A stretch of 36,415 bases of DNA, taken from positions 1 through 36,415 of the forward strand of contig NZ_JAEQAZ010000172.1 in assembly GCF_016654115.1 (NCBI RefSeq). The letters are read 5' to 3'. This document shows positions 24,250-32,827 of this stretch, piece after piece (within the stretch, counting starts at the first letter, position 1; every line of letters starts with the position of its first letter). Origin of the DNA: Streptomyces sp. MBT53 (lineage in GTDB: Bacteria > Actinomycetota > Actinomycetes > Streptomycetales > Streptomycetaceae). The position numbers and the translations under genes are program-made. A model generated the notes under the pieces. It saw only the letters and a program-made list of their open reading frames with translations, did not search any database and was not told the origin of the DNA.

Positions 24250-24404
24250 TCAACCGGCCTGCCGGCCGATATGACAAATACCCCGGCAGACCCGTCATTT
24301 CGAGCAGTGTTCGTCAACGCCCTACCCAATTCGAGGCACCAATCCATCCCCCGAATTGGTGACTAAATGTCGCCAAATCATTACCGGGCGCTACCCTCAC
24401 ACGC

Positions 24405-24860
24405 GTGAAGCACTCCAATAACCAACAGCCGCGACGCGGCCGGGGCCCCGCCCGCCGGGTCGGCCGCACCCTCGCCCTCGTCCTGCCCGTCATGATGGTG
24501 CTCTCCGGGACCCTCGCGGTCACCCGGGTCAACTGGTCGGGGAGCCCCTCCAGTTCGATGCTCACCGCGACGGACGTCACCGCGGCCGGAGCCTCCTCTC
24601 GGGCCGCCGCACGCGCCCCGCAGGACATCCTGCGCGACCAGCTCATGACCGAGCTCCAGGACAAGAACCCAGGCGTCGTCCTGACCCACCTCCAGGAGGC
24701 GGTGAACGGCCACCCGTCGCTCGCCACGCACTGCACCTCCATCGCCCGCGCACTGGGCCGCGCAGCGGTCCGCATCTACGGCGCCGCACGCGCCCAGTCC
24801 TACGCCCGCCCCGTGTGCGACACCGCGTTCGCCTCCGGGGTCATGGCCGCGCACAGCTGA
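24405..24860 (+). CDS. Small secreted or membrane-anchored protein, unknown function
   Basis: This 151-residue protein has an N-terminal basic stretch (RRGRGPARRVGR) followed by a hydrophobic run (TLALVLPVMMVLSGTLAV), which makes a signal peptide or anchor. The mature part is alanine-rich, with two cysteines (in THCTSIA and PVCDTAF) that could form a disulphide. It is a Streptomyces conserved protein that I do not recognise functionally. The GTG start lacks a strong ribosome site. Confidence 0.72.
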   Translation: MKHSNNQQPRRGRGPARRVGRTLALVLPVMMVLSGTLAVTRVNWSGSPSSSMLTATDVTAAGASSRAAARAPQDILRDQLMTELQDKNPGVVLTHLQEAVNGHPSLATHCTSIARALGRAAVRIYGAARAQSYARPVCDTAFASGVMAAHS

Positions 24861-24956
24861 CCGGAGCCGGCGCCCGGAGTAGGAGGTCGGTAACGGCTGA
24901 TTAAGGAACGGTTGCAGCCGAAAGTTGCGGTGGGGCCGCCACGTACAGTTCGGGTC

Positions 24957-25688
24957 ATGACCGATCCGAACGCCGCGTCGCGCCCCACCCAAGCCGTGAT
25001 CCTGGCCGGTGGCCAGGGATCCCGGCTGCGCCCCTACACCGACGACCGGCCCAAGCCGATGGTCGAGATCCCCGGCACCGGGACGCCGATCATCGGCCAT
25101 CAGCTCGTCTGGCTCGCCGAGGAGGGCGTGACCGACGTCGTCGTCAGCTGCGGGCATCTTGCCGAGGTGCTGCAGGACTGGCTGAAAACAGCCGATCTGC
25201 CTGTCGACGTGACCACGGTCGTCGAGACGGAGCCGCTGGGCCGCGGCGGCGGCCTCAAGTACGCCGCCGCGCGTCTGCCCCGCCCGGACAGCCCCTGGTA
25301 CGCCACCAACGGCGACATCTGGACCCGCTTCTCGCTGCGCGACATGGCGGACTTCCACACGGAGCGCGACGCCGTCGCCACGATCGCGCTGGCTCGGCCG
25401 CGGATCCCCTGGGGGGCCGTGCAGACGGACGACTTCGGACGGGTCACGGACTTCATCGAGTCGCCGCCGACGCAGTACGCGATCAATGCGGGGGTGTACG
25501 TCTTCTCGCCCGAGTTCGCGGGGTTGTTGCCGGAGCGGGGGGATCACGAGCGGACGACGTTCCCGCACCTCGCGCGTGAGTTGCGGTTGGCTGGGTTCCC
25601 TATTCCGCAGGGGGCTTACTGGCGGGCCATCGACACCGCCAAGGATTTGAGGGAAGCCGCCAAGGAGCTTGCTGCGCTGGGTCGTTGA
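24957..25688 (+). CDS. Sugar nucleotidyltransferase
   Basis: The 243-residue protein begins with the Rossmann-type signature VILAGGQGSRLRPYTDDRPKP. The PKP lysine region and ATNGDIW (metal-binding D) follow, then a conserved IDT near the end. The family activates sugar 1-phosphates with an NTP. The ATG at 24957 is chosen over one at 24912: TACAGT at 24944-24949 could be a -10 with a transcript start at the ATG, and no ribosome site is seen, so the mRNA may be leaderless. Substrate is not clear. Confidence 0.88.
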   Translation: MTDPNAASRPTQAVILAGGQGSRLRPYTDDRPKPMVEIPGTGTPIIGHQLVWLAEEGVTDVVVSCGHLAEVLQDWLKTADLPVDVTTVVETEPLGRGGGLKYAAARLPRPDSPWYATNGDIWTRFSLRDMADFHTERDAVATIALARPRIPWGAVQTDDFGRVTDFIESPPTQYAINAGVYVFSPEFAGLLPERGDHERTTFPHLARELRLAGFPIPQGAYWRAIDTAKDLREAAKELAALGR

Positions 25689-25703
25689 GTGCGGCTCCGT
25701 CGT

Positions 25704-25736
25704 GGTTGGTCGCGCAGTTCCCCGCGCCCCTGAAAG
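25704..25736. repeat. Dispersed Streptomyces intergenic repeat, copy A
   Basis: The core GCGCAGTTCCCCGCGCCCCT with GAAAG after it is a type of sequence scattered between genes in Streptomyces genomes. A related copy lies at 30135-30190. Confidence 0.5.
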
Positions 25737-25750
25737 ACAAAGACACAGGT

Positions 25751-25786
25751 CGAAGGGGCCCGCACGGATTCGTGCGGGCCCCTTCG
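25751..25786. terminator. 16-bp perfect hairpin, bidirectional
   Basis: CGAAGGGGCCCGCACG pairs with its exact complement over a GATT loop. It lies between the convergent nucleotidyltransferase and DoxX genes. Confidence 0.85.
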
Positions 25787-25850
25787 TCATACGTACCGGA
25801 GTTTCAGCCGGTGGGTGGTGACTGCTTCAACAAACCCCCCACCGGCCCAG

Positions 25851-27476
25851 TTACCCCAACAGGCCGCCCACCAGGCCCGGCTGGCCGGAGGAGGACGAAC
25901 CCCCGGTGCTGGAGCCGCCACTTGAGCCGGTGCCGCCTGTCGTGCCGCCGCCCGACGTGGGGCCGGAGGTCGTGCTGGGGGCCTGGCCGGCCGGGGAGGA
26001 CTGGTGGGGCTGGGTGCGGCCCGCCGTGCCCTGGGTCTGGCTGGGGGTGCCGCCGGTGGCCGTACCGGTGGACGAGTGGGTCGCGCCCGGGCTCGTCGCG
26101 GCGTGCGACGGGCTGGCCGAAGTGGGCTGCCTTGACGGCGAGTTGACCGCCGAGGGGCTGCTGCTGCGGCTCTTGGTCGGTTCCCCGGGGAGCGGGGCGC
26201 CGGGGAGTTCGTTGCGCGGGGCCTCGCCGGGGCCGGGGACGACCACGCGGCTGGAGTCGCGCACCGCACCGCCGAGCAGCGAGCCGATGAGCAGGGTGAG
26301 GCCGATGGAGACCGCCGTGACCAGGGCGCCGCGGCGCAGGACGTAGCGGCGCAGTTCCCAGATGTCGGCGCGGGGTCCGAGGCGGCGCCAGGCGCTGCCC
26401 GCGAGGCGGCCGTCGACGGAGTAGACGGGGGCGCCGGCGATGATCAGCGGGGACCAGGCGGCGAGGTAGATGATGTCGGGGGCGTCGTAGGCGGGAACGG
26501 TCTTCCAGCTGACGGTGACGATGAGCGCGGCGGAGAGCAGCGCGCCGCCGACCGCCGCGACCCGCTGCCAGAGGCCGAGGATCGTCAGGACGCCCACGAT
26601 GACCTGGGCGAAGGCGATGACGAGCCCGGAGCCGACGGGGTGCTGGAGGGCGAACTGCCGTAGTGGCTCGGCGACTTCCCAGGGGTGCAGGGTGTTGAGC
26701 CACTTGACCATGGAGCCGCGTTTGCCGCCGTCGAAGTAGACGGGGTCGCACAGCTTGCCCATGCCGGCGTAGATGGAGATGAAGCCGAGGAAGATGCGCA
26801 GGGGGAGCAGGACGACGCCGAGGTTCATCCGGCGGCCCGGGTAATAGGCGTGCCGTACCGGGTCGTTGGGGTGCCGTCCGGTGCTCCGCTCGCGCTCGCC
26901 GTCCGCCTCGAAGTCCTCGAACTCCCCGTCTCCGTAGGCGGGTTCGTCGTAGGCGCTGCCCACGGTCCGCATCTGCGGCAGGAGTCGGTTCTCGCCGGTG
27001 TCGTGGGCGTGGCCGCGCTGGGCGCCGACGATGGGGGTTTCGAGGGTCTGCGCGGTCAGGTCGCCGTCGTAACCGCCGTCCGCGATACGGGGGATGACCT
27101 GCGTGGCGCCCGCGTCGCCGGCCGACTGCTCGCCGTGGCGGACGCCGCTGCCCCGCACGGCCTGCAGGAGCCGGTGGGCGCCGGTGTCGTCCGGCGCGGA
27201 CCTGCCGCTCCAGACGACGGGCCTACGGCGCGCGGCACCGGCCGCGGGCATCCGGGCGGTGTCCTCGGCGGTACTCAACTGCCGTGCGAGGCGCGGGTTT
27301 TGGGTGCGCGTCGAGGCGCCCAGCTGCACGCGGAAACTCGCATGGTTGACGATGACCTGGGCCGGATCGCTCGGCACCTTCACCATGCTCAGCGCGGGAG
27401 CGTCGTCCAATCCGGACTGGAATCCGGACGAGCGGTCCCCCGTGGGTGTGCGGGGTGTTCTGGTGTCCACACTCAT
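25851..27476 (-). CDS. DoxX-family membrane protein with long flanking regions
   Basis: The 541-residue protein has a central DoxX-type membrane domain (about residues 220-400: LGVVLLPLRIFLGFISIYAGMGK is its first helix, here split LGVVLLPLRIFLGF and ISIYAGMGK). The N-terminal 210 residues are charged and disordered. The C-terminal 130 are Ser/Thr/Pro/Gly-rich and likely outside the cell, after a further helix (GALVTAVSIGLTLLIGSLLGG, split GALVTAVSIGL/TLLIGSLLGG). DoxX proteins belong to a redox-related membrane family; the tails are typical of the Streptomyces version. Function is not established. Confidence 0.85.
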   Translation of the reverse strand: MSVDTRTPRTPTGDRSSGFQSGLDDAPALSMVKVPSDPAQVIVNHASFRVQLGASTRTQNPRLARQLSTAEDTARMPAAGAARRRPVVWSGRSAPDDTGAHRLLQAVRGSGVRHGEQSAGDAGATQVIPRIADGGYDGDLTAQTLETPIVGAQRGHAHDTGENRLLPQMRTVGSAYDEPAYGDGEFEDFEADGERERSTGRHPNDPVRHAYYPGRRMNLGVVLLPLRIFLGFISIYAGMGKLCDPVYFDGGKRGSMVKWLNTLHPWEVAEPLRQFALQHPVGSGLVIAFAQVIVGVLTILGLWQRVAAVGGALLSAALIVTVSWKTVPAYDAPDIIYLAAWSPLIIAGAPVYSVDGRLAGSAWRRLGPRADIWELRRYVLRRGALVTAVSIGLTLLIGSLLGGAVRDSSRVVVPGPGEAPRNELPGAPLPGEPTKSRSSSPSAVNSPSRQPTSASPSHAATSPGATHSSTGTATGGTPSQTQGTAGRTQPHQSSPAGQAPSTTSGPTSGGGTTGGTGSSGGSSTGGSSSSGQPGLVGGLLG

Positions 27477-27616
27477 CTAACCGAGTGACGTGTGTTTAGG
27501 ACACTGCTTTGACTTGCCGGATGTGTCCGGACAGCGTCAAGCTCGCCCTCGCTCCCCAGATTGCCCCGAGTGGGTGACCGCGCCGAACATCCGTACAGCC
27601 AGAACCCGGCTACGAC

Positions 27617-28561
27617 TCAGCTACGGCGCCGGGCCGCCTCGTACAGCACGATGCCCGCCGCCACACCCGCGTTCAGCGACTCCGCGCCACCCGGCATCGC
27701 GATCCGTACCCGGTAGTCGCACGTCTCGCCGACGAGGCGGGAGAGGCCCTTGCCCTCGCTGCCCACGACGATGACCACCGGGCCCTCCAGGGCCGGGAGT
27801 TCACCGATCTCGGCCTCGCCGTCGGCGGCCAGGCCGACGATCGCGATGCCCGCCTTCTTGTACGCCTCCAGGGCGCGCGTCAGGTTCGTGGCGCGGGCGA
27901 CGGGCGTACGGGCCGCCGTACCGGCCGACGTCTTCCACGCACCCGCGGTCATGCCGGCCGCGCGGCGCTCGGGGACGAGGACGCCGTGGCCGCCGAACGC
28001 GGAGACCGAGCGGACGATCGCGCCGAGGTTGCGCGGGTCGGTCACCCCGTCGAGGGCGACGATCAGCGGGTCCTCGCCCTTGTCGTAGGCCGCGTTGGCG
28101 AGATCCTCGGCGTGCGCGTACTCGTACGGCGGGACCTGGAGGACCAGGCCCTGGTGGTTGAGGCCGTTGGTCATGCGGTCCAGCTCGGGGCGCGGGGCCT
28201 CCATGAGGTGGACGCCACCGCGCTCGGCGACCAGCTGGAGCGCCTCGCGCACGCGCTCGTCGTTGTCGATGAACTGCTGGACGTAGAGCGTGACCGCCGG
28301 AACGCCCTCGCGCAGCGCCTCCACGACCGGGTTGCGGCCGACGACCATCTCGGACGTGCCCTTGCCGCCGCGCCCGCGCGCGACCGGTGCCCGGCGCTGG
28401 ACCTGCCTGGCCTGGGCGTTGGCGATGCGGTTCTTCTTGTGGCCCTTGCGCGCCTCGGCGGGCGGGGTGGGACCCTTGCCTTCCAGGCCCCGGCGCCGCT
28501 GGCCGCCACTGCCGACCTGCGCGCCCTTCTTGCCGGACATGCGGCGGTTGTTGGCTGCCAT
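27617..28561 (-). CDS. rlmB: 23S rRNA 2'-O-methyltransferase RlmB
   Basis: The 314-residue SPOUT methyltransferase has a basic N-terminal extension (about 70 residues, K/R-rich), an L7Ae-like substrate-binding part (GRNPVVEALREG), and the knot: VVVGSEGKGLSRLVGE, then IAMPGGAESLNAGVAAGIV. RlmB methylates G2251 of 23S rRNA in E. coli. It is downstream of cysS on the same strand but separated by a hairpin. Confidence 0.93.
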   Translation of the reverse strand: MAANNRRMSGKKGAQVGSGGQRRRGLEGKGPTPPAEARKGHKKNRIANAQARQVQRRAPVARGRGGKGTSEMVVGRNPVVEALREGVPAVTLYVQQFIDNDERVREALQLVAERGGVHLMEAPRPELDRMTNGLNHQGLVLQVPPYEYAHAEDLANAAYDKGEDPLIVALDGVTDPRNLGAIVRSVSAFGGHGVLVPERRAAGMTAGAWKTSAGTAARTPVARATNLTRALEAYKKAGIAIVGLAADGEAEIGELPALEGPVVIVVGSEGKGLSRLVGETCDYRVRIAMPGGAESLNAGVAAGIVLYEAARRRS

Positions 28562-28618
28562 GACCTACCTGTCTGTTCAGAGTCGTATCAAAAGTCTGTG
28601 GACGTACGTCTATGCAGT

Positions 28619-28644
28619 GTGCCGCCCGGAGGGCCGGGCGGCAC
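28619..28644. terminator. Hairpin between cysS and rlmB
   Basis: GTGCCGCCCGG pairs with CCGGGCGGCAC (11 bp, loop AGGG). It sits just past the cysS stop in the minus direction. Confidence 0.7.
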
Positions 28645-28671
28645 AGTCGATCTTCGTTGACCGGGACGGGT

Positions 28672-30072
28672 TCAGCGTGGGCCGAGGGTCCAGCGGGGGC
28701 CCTGCGGGCCGTCCTCGATGACCAGGCCGGACTGGTTGAGCTGGTCGCGGATGGCGTCCGCGGTGCCCCAGTCCTTACGGCCCCGGGCGGCCTCGCGCTG
28801 GTCCAGGACCATCCGGACCAGGGTGTCGACGACACCGTGCAGATCCTCGCCGCGGTCGGTCTCGCCGGCCCACTGCGGGTCCAGCGGATCGAGCCCGAGG
28901 ACACCGAGCATGGCGCGCACCTCAGCGAGACGCGCTACGGCCGCTTCCTTGTCGTCGGCGGCCAGCGCGCTGTTGCCCTGCCGGACGGTCGTGTGTACGA
29001 CGGCCAGCGCCTGCGGCACGCCCAGGTCGTCGTCCATCGCCTCGGCGAACGCGGGCGGCACCTCGGCCGCGGGCTCGACGACTCCCCCGGCCTTCTCCAC
29101 CACCCGCTGCACGAAGCCCTCGATCCGCGCGAACGCGGACTCGGCTTCGCGCAGGGCCTCCTCGCTGTACTCGATCATCGAGCGGTAGTGGGGAGTGCCG
29201 AGGTAGTAGCGGAGCACGATCGGCCGCCACTGCTTGACCATCTCGCTGACCAGCACGCTGTTGCCGAGCGACTTCGACATCTTCTCGCCGCTCATGGTGA
29301 CCCAGGCGTTGTGCACCCAGTACTGCGCGAAGTCGTCGCCGTAGGCCTTGGCCTGGGCGATCTCGTTCTCGTGGTGCGGGAAGATCAGGTCGAGGCCGCC
29401 GCCGTGGATGTCGAAGGCCGGGCCCAGGTACTTGTGCGCCATCGCCGAGCACTCCAGGTGCCAGCCCGGCCGCCCGCGGCCCCACGGGGTCTCCCAGTCG
29501 GGCTCGCCCGGCTTGGTCGCCTTCCACATGGCGAAGTCGCGCGGGTCGCGCTTGCCGGTGATGCCCTCCTCGGCGGGCTGGCGCAGATCGTCGATGTCCT
29601 GGTTCGACAGCTGCAGGTAGTCCGGGTACGACCGCACGTCGAAGTAGACGCTGCCGTCCGCCTCGTAGGCGTAACCGCGCTCGATGAGTCCGCGCATCAT
29701 CTCGATCATCTCGGGCACATGGCCGGTCGCCCGCGGTTCGTACGTCGGCGGGAGGCAGCCGAGTGCCTGGTAGCCGTCGTTGAACGCGCGCTCGTTCTCG
29801 TACCCGATCGCCCACCAAGGGCGGCCCTGGTCACGGGACTTGGCGATGATCTTGTCGTCGATGTCGGTGACGTTGCGGATGAACGTGACGTCGTAGCCGC
29901 GGTGTTCGAACCAACGGCGCAGGATGTCGAAGTTCAGGCCCGAGCGGATGTGGCCGATGTGCGGGGCGGCCTGCACGGTGGCACCACACAGGTAGATCGA
30001 GACACAGCCCGCTGTGAGCGGGATGAAGTCGCGAATCTGCCGGGTGCTGGTGTCGTACAGGCGAATGGTCAC
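28672..30072 (-). CDS. cysS: Cysteinyl-tRNA synthetase
   Basis: The 466-residue class I synthetase has HIGH at 38-41 (PHIGH), KMSKS at 264-268 and zinc ligands C29, C208 and H233 (CSAMAHKY, FPHHEN). It loads cysteine on tRNA-Cys. GTG start. It lies between ispF and rlmB as in other Streptomyces. Confidence 0.97.
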   Translation of the reverse strand: MTIRLYDTSTRQIRDFIPLTAGCVSIYLCGATVQAAPHIGHIRSGLNFDILRRWFEHRGYDVTFIRNVTDIDDKIIAKSRDQGRPWWAIGYENERAFNDGYQALGCLPPTYEPRATGHVPEMIEMMRGLIERGYAYEADGSVYFDVRSYPDYLQLSNQDIDDLRQPAEEGITGKRDPRDFAMWKATKPGEPDWETPWGRGRPGWHLECSAMAHKYLGPAFDIHGGGLDLIFPHHENEIAQAKAYGDDFAQYWVHNAWVTMSGEKMSKSLGNSVLVSEMVKQWRPIVLRYYLGTPHYRSMIEYSEEALREAESAFARIEGFVQRVVEKAGGVVEPAAEVPPAFAEAMDDDLGVPQALAVVHTTVRQGNSALAADDKEAAVARLAEVRAMLGVLGLDPLDPQWAGETDRGEDLHGVVDTLVRMVLDQREAARGRKDWGTADAIRDQLNQSGLVIEDGPQGPRWTLGPR

Positions 30073-30134
30073 GGTACAAGGGTAGTGGGCGGTAAGGGGT
30101 GCGCGGGACCGTATGTCGGGTACCGGCCGGTGGG

Positions 30135-30190
30135 GGCTGGTCGCGCCCCGCGGCGGAGCCGCAAATTGATACAGCCCGCGCCCCTGAAAG
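30135..30190. repeat. Dispersed Streptomyces intergenic repeat, copy B
   Basis: GGCTGGTCGCGC at one end and GCGCCCCTGAAAG at the other match copy A at 25704; an AAATTGATACAG segment lies between. It is in the 133-bp gap between cysS and ispF. Confidence 0.5.
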
Positions 30191-30205
30191 CCAAGGTCGG
30201 ACCGC

Positions 30206-30706
30206 TTAACCGTGTTTCACGACCAGCGCCGTTGCCACTGCCATCAAGCCCTCGTCCCGGCCCGGAAAGCCCAGGCCGTCCGTCGTCGCGCCCGAAACCG
30301 ACACCGGCGCCCCCGCCGCCTCCGACAGGAGCTTCTGCGCCTCGTCCCGGCGCTTGCCGATCTTCGGGCGCGGGCCTACGACCTGTACGGCCACGTTGCC
30401 GATGGTGAAGCCCGCCTCGCGGACGATCCGCGCGGCCTCCGTCAGCAGGGTCACCCCGGACGCACCCGACCACTCGGGGCGGCCGGTACCGAAGTGCTGG
30501 CCCAGGTCTCCCAGACCCGCCGCCGAGAACAGGGCGTTGCAGGCCGCATGCGCCACGACGTCCGCGTCGGAGTGGCCTGCCAGGCCCGGGCCCTCGCCCT
30601 CCCACTTCAGGCCGGCGCACCACAACTCGCGGCCCTCCTCGAAGGCGTGGATGTCGGTGCCGATGCCGACCTGGGGCAGGACAAACGGAAGGGGCTCAGA
30701 AGCCAT
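30206..30706 (-). CDS. ispF: 2-C-methyl-D-erythritol 2,4-cyclodiphosphate synthase
   Basis: The 166-residue protein has the metal site GTDIHAF and SDADVVAH, and the C-terminal TTDGLGFPG motif. It makes the cyclic diphosphate of the MEP isoprenoid pathway. It overlaps ispD by 11 bp. Confidence 0.96.
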   Translation of the reverse strand: MASEPLPFVLPQVGIGTDIHAFEEGRELWCAGLKWEGEGPGLAGHSDADVVAHAACNALFSAAGLGDLGQHFGTGRPEWSGASGVTLLTEAARIVREAGFTIGNVAVQVVGPRPKIGKRRDEAQKLLSEAAGAPVSVSGATTDGLGFPGRDEGLMAVATALVVKHG

Positions 30707-31448
30707 CGTTCAGCCTCCTGCGGGCGAGGACCGCCTCCGCGAGGACCAGGTCCAGGGGGCGGGTCACCTTGAAGGCCTCCTCGTGGCCGGGGACGACCAC
30801 GACCGTCAGGCCGAGCTGCTCGACCATGCTCGCGTCGTCGGTGACGTTGTCCGTGACCGTCTCGTGGGCGCGGACGAGCGTGGCGCGGTCGAAGCCCTGC
30901 GGTGTCTGTACGGCGCGGAGGCGGGCCCGCTCGGGAGTGGCGACGACCGGCTCGGGGCCGCCGGGGTACGCGGCCGGCTCGACCTCCTTGACGGTGTCGG
31001 CGAGCGGGAGGGCCGGTACGACGGCGGGGGCGCCGTCCCGTACGGCCTCGATGACCGCGTCGACCGTGTCGACGGGGACGAGCGGGCGGGCAGCGTCGTG
31101 GACCAGGACGATGTCGTGCCCGGGCGGCAGCGCGTCCAGGCCGAGCTTCACGGACTCCTGGCGGGAGTCGCCGCCGGGGACGACCAGGAAGTCGGTGCGC
31201 TCGGGCAGCGCGTGCGCGTCGAGGAGGGTCTTGACCTCGGCGGCGCCATCGGGCGGGGCCACGACGACGACCAGGGAGACCGCGCGGGACGCGGCGAGTG
31301 CGCGGATCGCGTGGATGAGCATGGGGGTGCCGTTCAGCGCGCGTAGCGCTTTGGGGGCGCCGGGGCCGAGGCGTACGCCCCGTCCGGCGGCCGGAATCAC
31401 GGCGGCGACGGAGGACTGCGCCTGCGAAGAGCGCGAATCGTCAGACAT
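30696..31448 (-). CDS. ispD: 2-C-methyl-D-erythritol 4-phosphate cytidylyltransferase
   Basis: The 250-residue protein begins with the CTP-binding AAVIPAAGRGVRLG and has HDAARPLV and TPQGF typical of IspD, which joins CMP to MEP. IspD and IspF act in nearly consecutive steps, hence the overlapping pair. Confidence 0.96.
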   Translation of the reverse strand: MSDDSRSSQAQSSVAAVIPAAGRGVRLGPGAPKALRALNGTPMLIHAIRALAASRAVSLVVVVAPPDGAAEVKTLLDAHALPERTDFLVVPGGDSRQESVKLGLDALPPGHDIVLVHDAARPLVPVDTVDAVIEAVRDGAPAVVPALPLADTVKEVEPAAYPGGPEPVVATPERARLRAVQTPQGFDRATLVRAHETVTDNVTDDASMVEQLGLTVVVVPGHEEAFKVTRPLDLVLAEAVLARRRLNDGF

Positions 31449-31593
31449 CGGTTCCTGTCAGGTTTGTGTGCTCGACCTACGTGGGTATGGCCTGAGGAGT
31501 GCCGGGCGCGACGCCTTGACCGGACCCTTCCGTGACACCGGTCGAGCCTGCTGCCCGGGCCCGGCACACCATTATCGGGGGCATGTCTCCGGC

Positions 31594-31660
31594 GTTCGAC
31601 ACAGAGTCACACGGTGTTCGACGGAGTCGCGAAAATCGTTGGCTCCACGGAGTCGCGAAA
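31594..31660. repeat. Direct repeats upstream of ispD
   Basis: ACGGAGTCGCGAAA occurs exactly at 31621-31634 and 31647-31660, and a degenerate copy (GTTCGACACAGAGTCAC, from 31594) precedes. The 307-bp gap between carD and ispD shows no gene; the repeats may be a regulatory site. Confidence 0.6.
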
Positions 31661-31755
31661 GTCCCCGAACATGCCGAAGCGCCCGGCGACAGGCGGGCTG
31701 TCATCGGGCACCACGGCATTTCAGTGTGCTGAGCAGGGCGTACCAGGTGCCTGCG

Positions 31756-32238
31756 TCAGGACGCGAGAACCTCGTCGAGCAGGGCCTCGGCCTTGTCCTC
31801 GTTCGTGTTCTCCGCGAGCGCGAGCTCACTCACCAGGATCTGGCGAGCCTTGGCGAGCATGCGCTTCTCACCTGCGGAGAGTCCGCGCTCGCGCTCACGA
31901 CGCCACAGGTCACGGACTACTTCCGCGACCTTGATGACATCGCCGGAGGCGAGCTTCTCCAGATTTGCCTTGTAACGACGCGACCAGTTCGTGGGCTCCT
32001 CGGCGTACGGAGCGCGCAGCACCTCGAAGACCCGGTCCAGCCCGTCCTGACCGACCACATCACGTACGCCGACGAACTCCGCATTGTCCGCTGGCACACG
32101 CACCGTCAGGTCACCCTGAGCGACCTTCAGCACCAAGTAGGTCTTGTCCACGCCTTTGATCTGGCGAGTTTCGATAGCCTCGATCAGCGCGGCCCCGTGA
32201 TGGGGATAGACCACGGTGTCGCCAACCTTGAACGTCAT
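31756..32238 (-). CDS. carD: CarD-family transcription regulator
   Basis: The 160-residue protein has the N-terminal RNA polymerase-interacting domain (MTFKVGDTVVYPHHGAALIE as a start; split MTFKVGDTVV, YPHHGAALIE) and the helical DNA-binding part (EEPTNWSRRYKANLEKLASG). Actinobacterial CarD binds RNAP beta and stabilises open complexes at rRNA and other promoters. It sits next to ispD as in other Streptomyces. Confidence 0.95.
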   Translation of the reverse strand: MTFKVGDTVVYPHHGAALIEAIETRQIKGVDKTYLVLKVAQGDLTVRVPADNAEFVGVRDVVGQDGLDRVFEVLRAPYAEEPTNWSRRYKANLEKLASGDVIKVAEVVRDLWRRERERGLSAGEKRMLAKARQILVSELALAENTNEDKAEALLDEVLAS

Positions 32239-32536
32239 GTGACAGGTACCCCTTCCGTGGCTATCCAGGGTAACACGGAAACTGCGTGTTCTGAATGGCG
32301 TTTTCGCAGGTCAGGGCATATCTCGGGGCTTGACAACAGCAACAGGAACGTGCTGCGGAGGCCGAGCGGAAGAGGGTATTCGCAGGTCGGAGCAGCTCTC
32401 CGGGCGAGGTGAAACGCGTACGTTACACACATCCGGAGGCGCCCCCAAGTGGATGAACGTCCCCAAATGTCTGGTTCCAAGTGCTCGACTTCCACTACTC
32501 CGTTCGGTGGCCGGAGCCCGGTGCGAGGCGAATCCG

Positions 32537-32579
32537 GAATTGATCACCGAGGTGGCGCGGAACGGCCGGTGATCAATTC
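32537..32579. repeat. 13-bp perfect inverted repeat
   Basis: GAATTGATCACCG (32537-32549) and CGGTGATCAATTC (32567-32579) are exact complements with 17 nt between. It could be a hairpin or a paired operator. Confidence 0.65.
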
Positions 32580-32660
32580 TTCGAGGTGCCCTGCATTCTT
32601 CACGGAAAATCCGCCGACGGACGGCTGAGCTGCTTATGTGAATGCCGGACGAGTGCCGGG

Positions 32661-32686
32661 CACAAGTGACCCGCGGGTCACTTGTG
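32661..32686. promoter_or_regulatory. 26-bp perfect palindrome
   Basis: CACAAGTGACCCG is followed directly by its complement, giving an uninterrupted palindrome 142 bp before the lipoprotein start. This is more like a dimer binding site (TetR- or GntR-like) than a terminator. Confidence 0.65.
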
Positions 32687-32827
32687 GCACACGGGTACCC
32701 GGTTGGGGGAGGGTCGGGTGCGGTGGCGCGGGAACGGCTCGGTAACCTAAGGCCGCTGACAGACACTTAGGGCGGCTTTATTCGGGAGTCGCCCTGCTCC
32801 GCCCACGTTCAAGGAGTAGCCGCCGCC

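Larger units (their letters stand above)
32239..32827. other. 589-bp divergent intergenic region
   Basis: It should hold the carD and lipoprotein promoters. Two strong dyads lie in it (32537-32579 and 32661-32686). A short frame at 32330-32572 has no recognisable content and was not called. Confidence 0.6.

Noticed and set aside
29905..29912. Second att site (TTCGAACC) in cysS
   Set aside because: Only the 8-bp T-loop-like core is shared, which is expected by chance and lies on the wrong side of the tRNA.
32330..32572. Short frame in the carD-lipoprotein gap
   Set aside because: No homology by eye, no good ribosome site, and it overlaps an inverted repeat.
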